Part shown: in pieces, positions 48,578 to 57,449 of the stretch | Position numbering within the stretch: the first letter of the stretch is position 1 | Layout of the letters: each line of letters begins with the position of its first letter | NCBI RefSeq assembly: GCF_001945365.1 | Contig: NZ_MSTQ01000006.1 | Coordinates: forward strand, 124,001-188,000 | Source of the DNA: Pseudomonas reinekei | GTDB taxonomy: Bacteria > Pseudomonadota > Gammaproteobacteria > Pseudomonadales > Pseudomonadaceae | DNA length: 64,000 nt | Reading direction: 5' to 3' | Made by a program: the position numbers and the translations under genes | Notes under the pieces: model-generated | Told to the model about the DNA's origin: nothing | The model's input: the letters and a program-made list of their open reading frames with translations, nothing else | Database searches by the model: none

Positions 48578-51100
48578 ATGTTCCCGATGACGCCCATCGC
48601 GATGGCGCTCGCACTTGTTTTTTGCGCAAACGCTTTGGCCGTGGCAGCGGATAGCGGCCTTACTCCGCGAAGTTTGCTGGCTCAGTCCAAGGGCTTGCCC
48701 CGGGAATTCGAAGAGCACTTCTTTGATGTTCCGTTAGCGGTCCGTGTGGAACTTGACCAACAGTTTCTCGGTGAGGCGATGGTGGTGTTAAGTCGCGACG
48801 ATCGCATCACCCTCGTTGATTTCACCGAAGTCAGTGGCAGCAAGATCAAGTCGGTCGAGCGAGACACCTGGTCGACCTACCTCAAGCAAGGAATAGCGCT
48901 CGGCGCCTGCCAAACCAAATGCCCGGAGCAGTTGCTCGCCGTGTACTACAGCCTTGAAAACTCAATGCTGTCGATCCTCACTGAGAACGTCGAACGTGAT
49001 GATCAGGCACGACGCTTCTACCACTTGCCGCAGGGCGGTAGCAGCGGCCTGATCGTGCGCAATCAACTGAATCTCAATGGCGGTCAGCACCAGGATCTCG
49101 GCGGGCGCTACGGCCTGCAAGCCAGCGGCAGCCTGGGCAACTGGTCCCAGTCCGTCAACCTGCAACTGTCCCGAACCGGTGGCATCGACAACCAGGTCAA
49201 TCACGCCGTGCATGACCTCTATACCCAGCGCGAACTGGAGGGCAACTTTGTGCGTCTGGGCTACTTCACTCCAACCTCCGAAGGGCTGAGCCGCCAGCCA
49301 CGTACATTCGGCGCGAGTCCGGATACGGCATTGGGTGTCATGTATGGCAGTTCCGACAGCCTGGTGATCAACAACCCGAAGCCGTCGATCTATCCGATCT
49401 ACGTGACTGCCAACCGCCAGGGCTCGGTGGAAATCTACCGCGACGGCTTGTTGATCAATACGCAAGCGGTTCCGGCCGGATTACAAACGCTGGATACGCG
49501 CCCGCTGCCGGGTGGCATTTATGAGGTCGAAGTGCGACTGGTCGTGGATGGCCAGACCATGTCCAGCACTCAGGAGCTGGTCTACAAGCCGAACAACTGG
49601 CGCAATCATGACGAGCGCTGGCGCTACAACCTTTTCACCGGACGTGAATCCAGTTTGCTCAGTAACTGGGACAGGCAGGCTGACGGCGATTGGGTCGCCG
49701 GTGCGGCATTCAACTACCTGCTGCACCCGCGAGTGATCCTCGGCATCAGCGGTCGACAGGTACGCGACACCCAGCAATACGGCACATCGATCGACTGGAC
49801 AGTCATCAATAATGCCAGCCTGTTCGCCAATATCTACCAGACCGAAGACTATGGAACCGGTCTCGATTTACAGGGCATGTACGCTTATGGACGGGGCAGT
49901 ATTGTCGCCAGCCATAATCGTAGCTGGCTCGACACGACGCGACTCTACGACACCTTGCCTGACGGGACGCGGTCGCGGCAGCGTCATGTGTTTGTCGGCC
50001 AGACCCGTCACTCATCGTTGGCGCTCAATCACCGGCTGACCCCCAAAAGCTCGGTCAATGCCCGGTTCTCCCACAGCCAGGGCAATACCGTGGGCACGGG
50101 AGTGGATCTGGGCTGGACTCAGCGCACTCAACTGTTTGGCAATGATGCCAACTGGCGCTTTTCACTGTTCGATCGACCGGGCAGCTACAGCGCGGGGAAC
50201 GGCCGGGATCGCGGGATTGACATCAGTCTCAACCTCGCTCTGGGCGGTCCGGAAGAACAACTGACCGGCAGCATTGGTTCGCGTACGGCACGAAACGGCG
50301 GCAACGATCACAATGCATCGCTGACCTATCGCAAAAGCCTTCAGGATCACCTGCTGCAAAGTGTCTCGGCCACGGCGACCACCGACACCTATGGCGTGGG
50401 TTTGTCGGCCATGGCGACGATGCATTCGGACAGGGTCAGTGGCGATGGTTTTCTCCAGCGTTCCTCCTACAACAATGACCTTACCGGTGGCCTCAATCTG
50501 GACAGCACCGTGGCGATCGGTGCGCGGAAAATGGTCATGACCAGCCAGGCACACCGTGATGGTGCGGGCATGATCATCGACGTGGAATCGGACATCGACG
50601 GTATTGCCCTGCGTGCCGACGATTTGAGCGGCGGCAGTGCAGTACTGCGACCAGGTCGCAACTTTGTACCGCTCACGGCTTTTAAAAGCAGCTCGGTGCA
50701 CTTCGATTTCGAAGGCAATCATGTGCCCGCCGCGAGCATCCAGCCGCCACGCTCCAGCTATCACCTGAACAAGGGGGGCGTGGACTACCGCAAGATCACC
50801 ATCAGCAAAACGGTCACCGTGCTCGGTCGCCTGATTGATCCTCAGGGTAATCCACTCAAGGGTCATCACATCATCAATCACGCCAGCCGCGGCGTGAGTG
50901 AAGTCGACGGTTTTTTCTCCATGGAAATGAACGCCGGTTCACCGACGCTGGAAGTGCGTTCCGGCAACCGGTTGCTCTGTCAGTTCCGCCTCGATCCGGA
51001 GAACTCACGTCGAGAGAACGATGTGCTGATGATCGGTGATTTGCGCTGCTCGCCGAAGACGTTGGTCGATGCAAATTCCAAGTCCGAGAGACCCGGTTGA
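48578..51100 (+). CDS. CS1-type fimbrial outer-membrane usher 1
   Basis: An 840-residue usher of the alternate chaperone pathway (CooC/CfaC/TcfC type). It has a signal peptide (MFPMTPIAMALALVFCANALA), an N-terminal domain, a long beta-barrel with NLNGGQHQDLGGRYGL and YGSSDSLVINNPKPSIYP, a plug region (VEIYRDGLLINTQAVPAGLQ), and the CS1-pili C-terminal domain (NHASRGVSEVDGFFSMEMNAG). It assembles pilins on the cell surface. ATG 48578 is used because usher 2 starts with the same MFPMTPIA. Usher 2 has exactly the same length. Confidence 0.92.
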   Translation: MFPMTPIAMALALVFCANALAVAADSGLTPRSLLAQSKGLPREFEEHFFDVPLAVRVELDQQFLGEAMVVLSRDDRITLVDFTEVSGSKIKSVERDTWSTYLKQGIALGACQTKCPEQLLAVYYSLENSMLSILTENVERDDQARRFYHLPQGGSSGLIVRNQLNLNGGQHQDLGGRYGLQASGSLGNWSQSVNLQLSRTGGIDNQVNHAVHDLYTQRELEGNFVRLGYFTPTSEGLSRQPRTFGASPDTALGVMYGSSDSLVINNPKPSIYPIYVTANRQGSVEIYRDGLLINTQAVPAGLQTLDTRPLPGGIYEVEVRLVVDGQTMSSTQELVYKPNNWRNHDERWRYNLFTGRESSLLSNWDRQADGDWVAGAAFNYLLHPRVILGISGRQVRDTQQYGTSIDWTVINNASLFANIYQTEDYGTGLDLQGMYAYGRGSIVASHNRSWLDTTRLYDTLPDGTRSRQRHVFVGQTRHSSLALNHRLTPKSSVNARFSHSQGNTVGTGVDLGWTQRTQLFGNDANWRFSLFDRPGSYSAGNGRDRGIDISLNLALGGPEEQLTGSIGSRTARNGGNDHNASLTYRKSLQDHLLQSVSATATTDTYGVGLSAMATMHSDRVSGDGFLQRSSYNNDLTGGLNLDSTVAIGARKMVMTSQAHRDGAGMIIDVESDIDGIALRADDLSGGSAVLRPGRNFVPLTAFKSSSVHFDFEGNHVPAASIQPPRSSYHLNKGGVDYRKITISKTVTVLGRLIDPQGNPLKGHHIINHASRGVSEVDGFFSMEMNAGSPTLEVRSGNRLLCQFRLDPENSRRENDVLMIGDLRCSPKTLVDANSKSERPG

Positions 51101-51187
51101 GGCGCCGTTGAAATAACAGTGGATGCACCGCTGAGCCGGCCTTCACCGGACCGGATTCGGCTGAATTCAATATTGAGGGGGTACGTC

Positions 51188-51928
51188 ATGAAACGTCTGT
51201 TGGCATTGTTCGGCTTTTCGCTGTTTTCTCACGCGTCCCTGGCCGCTCCGCAAATCAATGTCGGGGTGGTTCACGATTATCTGGATGGCGATAAGAGCTC
51301 TTATCTGAAACGCATATTCAATGGGGGCGACAGCACGGCTTTCGTCAAAATCAATATTCTGGAAATCATCTATGACGCCGATGGCAATGCCAGGGAAGTC
51401 CCGTTGGTCAATCAAGCCGACGGCACTTCGCGCGATGGCTTGATGGCCAGCCCGGCGCGATTGATCGTGCCGGCCAATGGTTTACAGGGCAGCCGATTGC
51501 TGTATTTGGGGGCGCGCGCGAAAGAACGTTATTTTCGCGTGCGTTATGTGCCCGTCGTGCCAGAAAAGGAAGATGAATTCGCCCTCTCGGCAGAAGAACG
51601 TGACGACTATAAAAAGAGCCTGTCGGCCGGGGTAAACGTCCTGGCCGGTTATGGCACGGTGTTCTTCGTCCGGCCCAAGGAAACCCGTTTTGACAGCGTG
51701 AGCGAGAACGAGGCAGAGCAATATCGGATCCGCAACAACGGTAACAGCGTGGTGGTGATCGACGAGTTAAAAAATTGTTCGATCAAGAACCCGCAGGAGT
51801 GCCTGCCCACTACCAAACATCACATTCTGCCCGGTCGGACTTTTCAGTTCGAAAAACAATCAGGCCGTCACTATCGTTTCACCCTGATTGAAGGAAGCAA
51901 AAGCCAAAAACTGGATATCAAGGGTTGA
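51188..51928 (+). CDS. CS1-type fimbrial periplasmic chaperone 1
   Basis: A 246-residue secreted protein: signal peptide MKRLLALFGFSLFSHASLA, then an immunoglobulin-like fold (DYLDGDKSSYLKRIFNGGDSTAFVKINI). It resembles CfaA/CooB chaperones, which cap pilins and deliver them to the usher. Two cysteines (NCSIKNPQEC) may form a disulfide. GAGGGGG precedes ATG 51188. Its order after the usher is unusual against CFA/I, where the chaperone comes first. Confidence 0.85.
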   Translation: MKRLLALFGFSLFSHASLAAPQINVGVVHDYLDGDKSSYLKRIFNGGDSTAFVKINILEIIYDADGNAREVPLVNQADGTSRDGLMASPARLIVPANGLQGSRLLYLGARAKERYFRVRYVPVVPEKEDEFALSAEERDDYKKSLSAGVNVLAGYGTVFFVRPKETRFDSVSENEAEQYRIRNNGNSVVVIDELKNCSIKNPQECLPTTKHHILPGRTFQFEKQSGRHYRFTLIEGSKSQKLDIKG

Positions 51929-52031
51929 GTCCGGTTTAGCGGCCTTATCAGTTGAGTTGCTTTCTTGAAATCTCATATCAGCTTCGGCTTCTTTGTTTGC
52001 AGCATTGAAGTGCTAGTCATAGGTGAAGGTC

Positions 52032-52520
52032 ATGTTTGAGAAGTGGATAACCGTCATCTCGACGGTGTGTCTGACGCTGTCCAGTGCTTACGCATATGCC
52101 GTTATGGAACGCGAAACGTTCGAAGTGTCTGTTTCTATTCCGACCGCGGAGTTTCATGTATTGCCGGTGGACCCGGGCTGGATGGGGCATGAGCAGAAAC
52201 TGCACTGGAATCTGGCGACGGATGAACTGGGGTCGCTGCGCAAACAATTCGATGTCAAAAACACTCACGGTGCCATTGCTGCTCGATTGAGTGAAGAACC
52301 CTATATCAGCAACGGCCGGGAGGTCGACAACATTGCGCTCGCCGTCATGTTCAATCGAATAAAACTCACGGTGGACAATGCCCAGGTGATTACAGCGTCA
52401 GAGGCGAATATCGGCAAACGCGTGGAGTTGTTGGTTGCGGCGATCAAACCGGACGAAGGTTATAAGCCCGGAGATTATTTCGGCAGTGTGCATTTGATTT
52501 TCGAGGCCCTCGCGCCTTGA
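52032..52520 (+). CDS. CS1-type fimbrial subunit B1
   Basis: A 162-residue pilin-sized secreted protein, a paralogue of subunit A1. It has a signal peptide and the same donor-strand pattern (RETFEVSVSIPTAEFHVLPVDP), with C-terminus HLIFEALAP. A second pilin is absent from the basic CFA/I operon. It may be a minor shaft or adaptor subunit near the tip. ATG 52032 follows AGGTG at six bases; GTG 52023 is an alternative. Confidence 0.83.
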   Translation: MFEKWITVISTVCLTLSSAYAYAVMERETFEVSVSIPTAEFHVLPVDPGWMGHEQKLHWNLATDELGSLRKQFDVKNTHGAIAARLSEEPYISNGREVDNIALAVMFNRIKLTVDNAQVITASEANIGKRVELLVAAIKPDEGYKPGDYFGSVHLIFEALAP

Positions 52521-52581
52521 TGCCTCAGGGGCAACCGAGTGGCGTTTATATCGCCTTATTGAAAATCCAGGTTAATTCAAA

Positions 52582-53841
52582 ATGAAGTTATTCTTTTCGT
52601 CAGGAGCGATGGCTGCGCTCTCGTTGGCGGGTGGCTTGCTGGCCGGGTTGCATACTTCGTCAGTGGCAGCAGTGGAGCAGGAAATAACCGCGAAGTTTGT
52701 GCCTGATCCGGCAAATCCCTTGGTCAACCGGTTTGTTAACACAACGCCAGAGAGCGGGGTGTGTCCAAGGTTCATAGCGGCTCGCTGCGCGCAATTGGGT
52801 ATTTTCAGTCTGCAAGTTCCCCGACTGAAATTCCGCTCTATGCAGCCGATTCCGGCCGGTCATGTCGATCCCAGGCAAGGGGCAACCTTCAGTGTGCCGT
52901 CGAGCTGGCGCACCGTGGACGTCGTCCATAATCGTACGGGTGAGCGAGAGGTGGTTGAGGTGCGCATCGCCGGAATTGGCGGTACGTGGTCCCTCGCAAG
53001 GCCGCCGGGAGTTAGTGCCTGGACGCCTCCGGGAGGCGGCTATTGGCGCAACCCATGGATATCACCGCCTGCCCCCTGTACCGGTCTCAATATCAACATA
53101 GCCGGAGTCAACCATGCGTATTTCTTTTGGCTTGTTCCTGAAGGAGCAGGGGCCTGTGGCGTAGTGCCCACGATGGATATTCCCTGGTTCGAGCACGCCA
53201 CAGTCGAATACGTCTATGAACTCAAGACCCCCAACCCTCTGGGGATGTCATCAGGGGAATATCGTGGTTCCTTGACCTACACCACAGGACCTGGGGGGGA
53301 TTTCGATTTCGGCGACGTGATGTTGCCAAACGACCCGGTCATCACGCTCAACTTCACCCTGGACGTTCAGCATTCGCTAAAAGTCGAAGTACCGCCGGGC
53401 GGTCATCGAGTCGAGCTGATTCCTCAGGGCGGCTGGCAGGCCTGGTTGAATCAGGGGCGCAAGCCTGTGCGGTTGTTCCGGGACCAGACGTTCAGTGTAT
53501 CGGCGTCCTCGCGCTTCAAGATGCAGCTCGAATGCCAGTACTCCGCTGGCAATACCTGCGCATTACGCGATACCGGATCTTCTCAGCAAGTGCCATTGAA
53601 CATCGGCGTGAGTCTGCCAGGTGGCTTGGCGGATGCCGCCGGCCAACCGGTGCAGCGTCGCCCGTTGCGTCTGGATGGCAGTGGCACCGAGTTGTTTCAG
53701 CCGGGTTACTACGTCGACCGCAAGCCGGGCACGCTGCACTTTGAAGTGGCCGGGGAGCATGTCGAACAGATGTTGCGCGAGGGAGCAGGGAACACGTGGT
53801 CGGGCAATGCCACGGTGATCTGGGATTCGGAAGTGCTCTGA
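52582..53841 (+). CDS. CS1-type fimbrial tip protein E1
   Basis: A 419-residue secreted protein. Its two-part layout fits CfaE-like tip adhesins: an N-terminal adhesin half (to about 210, with conserved cysteines in GVCPRF, RCAQ, PCTG and GACG) and a C-terminal pilin half with NPLGMSSGEYRGSLTY, GDFDFGDVMLPND, DVQHSLKVEVPPGG, LFRDQTFSVSASSRFKM and ending VIWDSEVL. Its N-terminal half differs strongly from E2 and E3, so receptor specificity may differ. It ends cassette 1. Confidence 0.85.
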   Translation: MKLFFSSGAMAALSLAGGLLAGLHTSSVAAVEQEITAKFVPDPANPLVNRFVNTTPESGVCPRFIAARCAQLGIFSLQVPRLKFRSMQPIPAGHVDPRQGATFSVPSSWRTVDVVHNRTGEREVVEVRIAGIGGTWSLARPPGVSAWTPPGGGYWRNPWISPPAPCTGLNINIAGVNHAYFFWLVPEGAGACGVVPTMDIPWFEHATVEYVYELKTPNPLGMSSGEYRGSLTYTTGPGGDFDFGDVMLPNDPVITLNFTLDVQHSLKVEVPPGGHRVELIPQGGWQAWLNQGRKPVRLFRDQTFSVSASSRFKMQLECQYSAGNTCALRDTGSSQQVPLNIGVSLPGGLADAAGQPVQRRPLRLDGSGTELFQPGYYVDRKPGTLHFEVAGEHVEQMLREGAGNTWSGNATVIWDSEVL

Positions 53842-53849
53842 ACCTCCAG

Positions 53850-53881
53850 CCCTGAAGGCTCGTCAAGCGAGTGCTTCAGGG
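53850..53881 (+). terminator. Hairpin after cassette 1
   Basis: CCCTGAAG (53850-53857) pairs with CTTCAGGG (53874-53881), with an inner CTCG/CGAG extension. No T-run adjoins it, but TTTTTTT follows at about 53925. It probably ends cassette 1. Confidence 0.6.
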
Positions 53882-53998
53882 CGATCCGCAGCCTTTTTCG
53901 AGACGATGAATGTAAAGAGCCTGTTTTTTTGGATGTCAAGGCAATGAATTTAGTGTTAACTCTCTAATGTTGGCTTTTGGGCCTTAGTTTACGGCTTG

Positions 53999-54081
53999 TG
54001 TAGTATTATTCTTACGGAAGTTCTTCCGCTCAGATGAGCTTGTTGATATTGATTATCGGCGTTTTGTAGTACTCTTCTTAC
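53999..54081 (+). promoter_or_regulatory. Direct repeats TGTAGTAYTMTTCTTAC, candidate activator sites
   Basis: TGTAGTATTATTCTTAC (53999-54015) and TGTAGTACTCTTCTTAC (54065-54081) differ at two of 17 bases. They lie about 85 and 150 bases upstream of the predicted sigma-54 start, the normal range for enhancer-binding protein sites. Confidence 0.5.
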
Positions 54082-54138
54082 AGCAAAGCATTGTGTTTTA
54101 GTTTATCAGGCGTTTTTTCTTTCTACTGTGGTAGCACT

Positions 54139-54155
54139 TTGGCTACGCACTTGCA
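54139..54155 (+). promoter_or_regulatory. Sigma-54 promoter of cassette 2
   Basis: TTGGCTACGCACTTGCA has TGGC at -24 and TTGCA at -12. The GG (54141-54142) and GC (54153-54154) are exactly 12 bases apart, as sigma-54 requires. The predicted start is near 54166, about 130 bases before subunit A2. Confidence 0.65.
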
Positions 54156-54207
54156 GGAACTTGCCTGCTTACTTTCCAGATAAATTGGTCGATCATCTTT
54201 CGGCGTT

Positions 54208-54263
54208 GAAAGTTCAGCTGAGCAAATAGCTGCTCGTGACAGTTTTGCTCAGCTTGAACTTTC
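54208..54263 (+). promoter_or_regulatory. Large leader hairpin before subunit A2
   Basis: GAAAGTTCAGCTGAGCAAA (54208-54226) and TTTTGCTCAGCTTGAACTTTC's bases (54243-54263) form a stem of about 18 bp with one bulge and a 16-base loop. It ends about 36 bases before the ATG. Confidence 0.65.
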
Positions 54264-54298
54264 TGCGCTTATCCTTTTTAAAAAACAGGTACTGAAAG

Positions 54299-54784
54299 AT
54301 GTTCAAGAAAATTGCGTTCGCTGCCCCTCTGGCTGTTCTGGCACTGAGTTCTTCCGCCGTATTTGCCGCGGGTGAAGCCCGTCATTCCATTAACCTTGTC
54401 GCTCACGTACCCACCAATGGTTTCTACGTGGTGCCGGTCGATCCGGACCTGGTCAATAAGGACCAGAGAATGGATTACTTGCCAAGCAAAGGCACCATGG
54501 ATGAGGTCAACGGTTTCTTCGACGTGCGCAACAACAATGGTTCGGTGCACGCCAGCCTTGAAAGTGTGCCGAAGCTGATCGGCGGAGCTTCGGAGATTGG
54601 TCTGCAAGTGGCACTCAACAATGTGGTGCTCACCACCACTCCGCAAATGGTCGTCGGTGAAAGCGAATCGAACGTGAACTATCGTGCACCTCTCAACATC
54701 AAGGCGCTGGGCACTACCTTTGCACCCGGTGATTACACTGGCGCGGTCACCATGATGTTCGATGCTGTTCCTCCTGCTCCTTGA
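54299..54784 (+). CDS. CS1-type fimbrial subunit A2 (cassette 2 major pilin)
   Basis: A 161-residue secreted pilin paralogous to A1. The signal peptide MFKKIAFAAPLAVLALSSSAVFA is almost identical at its start, then GEARHSINLVAHVPTNGFYVVPVDP with the donor-strand pattern, and the C-terminus MMFDAVPPAP. The mature part has diverged widely from A1, as expected for a surface-exposed shaft protein under selection. It is the first gene of cassette 2, behind the sigma-54 promoter. Confidence 0.88.
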   Translation: MFKKIAFAAPLAVLALSSSAVFAAGEARHSINLVAHVPTNGFYVVPVDPDLVNKDQRMDYLPSKGTMDEVNGFFDVRNNNGSVHASLESVPKLIGGASEIGLQVALNNVVLTTTPQMVVGESESNVNYRAPLNIKALGTTFAPGDYTGAVTMMFDAVPPAP

Positions 54785-54801
54785 ACAAGAGTCATAAACG
54801 C

Positions 54802-54851
54802 TTACTTGCATAAGTAACGTGACCGGTCGGCAATGTAAAAGTTGCCGGTCG
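54802..54851 (+). promoter_or_regulatory. Intercistronic hairpins A2 / usher 2
   Basis: TTACTT-GCAT-AAGTAA (54802-54817) is followed by a G-C rich stem around GTCGGCAA/TTGCCGGT (about 54825-54849). They stand where cassette 1 also has a hairpin, between pilin and usher. Confidence 0.5.
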
Positions 54852-54885
54852 GGATTCAACTTCTTTGTTATTAGAGTATTTGTTC

Positions 54886-57408
54886 ATGTTCCCGATGACG
54901 CCCATCGCGGCAGCGCTTGCGTTGCTGTTATGCAGCAGTGCATTTGCGGCGCCCACTTCTGTTGATAATACGCCGCGAAGTTTGCTGGCCCAGGCCAAAG
55001 GCCTGCCCACAGAGTTCGAGGAGCATTTCTTTGACGTTCCGCTGGCGGTTCGGGTCGAGCTCGATCAGCAACCGCTCGGCGAGGCGATGATTGTGTTGTC
55101 CCGCGATGACCGGGTGACGTTGCTCGATTTCACCGATACCAGTGAAAGCCGTTTAGGTGCCGGGGAGCGCGAGACCTGGGCAGATATCCTCAAGCCCGGC
55201 GTGGCTTTGGGAGCCTGTACGGGACAATGCCCGGAGCAAATGCTGGCTGTTCACTACAACCTGGAAAATTCCTTGCTGTCGATCGTCACCGAAAATGCCG
55301 AGCGCGACAGCGAAGCCAAGCGTTTCTACGCTCAGCCGGAGGGCGGCAGCAGCGGCCTGATGGTGCGTAACCAACTCAATCTCAACGGCGGCCAGGATCA
55401 AGACCTGGGCGGTCGTTTCGGTCTGGAGGCCAGCGGCAGCCTGGGCAACTGGAGCCAGACTTTCAACATGCAACTGGCACGTCTGGGCGGACCGGATGAC
55501 AAAACCTACCACTCCGTGCATGAGCTTTTCACCCAGCGCGAACTGGAGGGCCGTTTTGTCCGCCTGGGCTACTTCACGCCCAACTCCGAAGGCCTGACGC
55601 GCCAGCCCCGTTCGTTCGGCACCAGCCCCGACATCGCCGTGGGCGTGATGTATGGCAGCTCCGACAGCCTGGCCATCGACAGTCCGAAACCCAGCGTGTA
55701 CCCGGTTTATGTCACGGCCAACCGCCAGGCATCGGTGGAGATCTATCGCGATGGCCTGTTGATCAACACCCAGTCGGTCCCGGCCGGTTTGCAGACCCTC
55801 GACACACGGCCATTGCCTGGCGGCATTTACGAAGTGGAAGTACGACTGATCGAGGATGGTCAAATCACCTCGACCACTCAGGAGCTGATCTACAAACCGA
55901 GCAACTGGCGCAACCACGATGATCGCTGGCGCTACAACCTGTTCGCGGGGCAGGAAAGCAAACTGCTGAGCAACTGGGATCAACAAAGCAGTGGCAATGC
56001 CACGGCGGGCGCCTCGATCAACTATCTGCTGCACCCCCGGGTGATTCTCGGCCTGTCTGCACGCCAGGTGCGGGAAAAGCTCCAGTACGGCAGCTCGATC
56101 GACTGGACCCTGGGCAACAGCACGAGTGTCTACGCCAACCTCTACCAGACTGAAGACCACGGCACCGGTGCCGACCTGCAAGCCCTGTACAACTATGGTT
56201 CCGGCAGCCTGGTGATCAACCACAACCGTAGCTGGCTCGACACCACCAATACCTACGACACGCTGCCCGACGGCACCCGCGTACGCCAACGCAATGTATT
56301 CAACGGCCAGACCAGCAATTCATCGCTGGCGCTGAACCACCGCATCAGCGGCAAGAGTTCGCTCAATGCCCGGGTGTCCCACAGTGAGGGCAACGTCGAA
56401 GGTGTTGGCGTCGACCTCGGTTGGACCCAGCGGACCCAGTTGTTTGGCAGCGATGCCAATTGGCGCCTGTCGCTGTTCGACCGCCCGGGCAGCTACAGCA
56501 GCGGCGATGCGCGCAATCGCGGGGTCGACCTGAGCATCAACATGGCCCTTGGCGGTCCCGGCCAGCAGATTTCCGGCAGCATCGGCAGCCGTACCGCCCG
56601 TGAGGGTGGGCGCGATAACAACGCTTCGCTGGGGTGGCGCAAAGACTTGCAAGACCACGTACTGCAGAGCGTGTCGGTGACCGCGCTGACCGATACCTAT
56701 GGTGTCGGGCTGTCGAGCCTGGCGAACTTTCGTACCGACGAAATCAATGGCGACGGATTCATCCAGCGCTCGTCCTTCAACAACAAATTCACCGGTGGCC
56801 TGAACCTCGACAGCACACTGGCGCTCGGCGCGCAGCGCATTGCATTGACCAGCCAGCATCAAGGGCGCGGCGCCGGGATGATCGTTGACGTCGAGTCCGA
56901 CATCGACGGTATCGCCTTGCGCGCCGACGACCTCAGCGGCGGCAGTGCAGCCCTGCGGCCGGGGCGCAATTTCATTGCGCTGACGGCCTACAAAAACAGT
57001 TCGGTGAGCTTCGACTTCGAAGGCAATCACGTGCCGGCAGCCAGCATCGAACCTTCGCGCACCCGCTATCACCTGAACAAGGGCGGCGTGGAGTACCGCA
57101 AGGTGCGGGTGATGAAAACCCTGACCGTGCTCGGGCGCCTGCTCGACCCGCAGGGACGGCCGCTCAAGGGGCACCACGTGATCAACCACGCCAGTCGTGG
57201 GGTCAGTGAAGTCGATGGTTTCTTCTCGATGGAAATGAACGCGGGCTCACCGACCCTGGAGGTGCGTTACGCCGACCAGTTGCTGTGCCAGTTCCGCCTC
57301 GATATCGACAAACACCGCAGCGAAAACAACGTGTTGATGATCGGTGATTTGCGCTGTTCGCCGGACACCCTGGCGGACGCCACCCACAGCGCCGAGACGG
57401 CGGGCTGA
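54886..57408 (+). CDS. CS1-type fimbrial outer-membrane usher 2
   Basis: An 840-residue usher, the same length as usher 1 and alignable without gaps over the parts I compared (NLNGGQDQDLGGRFGL, VEIYRDGLLINTQSVPAGLQ, NHASRGVSEVDGFFSMEMNAG). By eye about three quarters of residues agree. It carries a signal peptide (MFPMTPIAAALALLLCSSAFA). Each cassette having its own usher suggests two separate fimbriae, or two interchangeable pores. Its codon use looks more GC-rich than cassette 1. Confidence 0.92.
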   Translation: MFPMTPIAAALALLLCSSAFAAPTSVDNTPRSLLAQAKGLPTEFEEHFFDVPLAVRVELDQQPLGEAMIVLSRDDRVTLLDFTDTSESRLGAGERETWADILKPGVALGACTGQCPEQMLAVHYNLENSLLSIVTENAERDSEAKRFYAQPEGGSSGLMVRNQLNLNGGQDQDLGGRFGLEASGSLGNWSQTFNMQLARLGGPDDKTYHSVHELFTQRELEGRFVRLGYFTPNSEGLTRQPRSFGTSPDIAVGVMYGSSDSLAIDSPKPSVYPVYVTANRQASVEIYRDGLLINTQSVPAGLQTLDTRPLPGGIYEVEVRLIEDGQITSTTQELIYKPSNWRNHDDRWRYNLFAGQESKLLSNWDQQSSGNATAGASINYLLHPRVILGLSARQVREKLQYGSSIDWTLGNSTSVYANLYQTEDHGTGADLQALYNYGSGSLVINHNRSWLDTTNTYDTLPDGTRVRQRNVFNGQTSNSSLALNHRISGKSSLNARVSHSEGNVEGVGVDLGWTQRTQLFGSDANWRLSLFDRPGSYSSGDARNRGVDLSINMALGGPGQQISGSIGSRTAREGGRDNNASLGWRKDLQDHVLQSVSVTALTDTYGVGLSSLANFRTDEINGDGFIQRSSFNNKFTGGLNLDSTLALGAQRIALTSQHQGRGAGMIVDVESDIDGIALRADDLSGGSAALRPGRNFIALTAYKNSSVSFDFEGNHVPAASIEPSRTRYHLNKGGVEYRKVRVMKTLTVLGRLLDPQGRPLKGHHVINHASRGVSEVDGFFSMEMNAGSPTLEVRYADQLLCQFRLDIDKHRSENNVLMIGDLRCSPDTLADATHSAETAG

Positions 57409-57449
57409 ACGGCCCGCGGTTGAATCTGGTTATCGGAGGTCAGACTTAC

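Larger units (their letters stand above)
53882..54298. other. Regulatory region before fimbrial cassette 2
   Basis: AT-rich, no gene. In order it contains two direct repeats (53999-54081), a CGGAAG-TT-CTTCCG palindrome (54015-54028), a sigma-54 promoter (54139-54155) and a large leader hairpin (54208-54263). Confidence 0.7.

Noticed and set aside
54208..54263. Invertible phase-variation element
   Set aside because: The arms are separated by only 16 bases with no promoter inside, and no recombinase gene is nearby. A transcript hairpin is the simpler reading.
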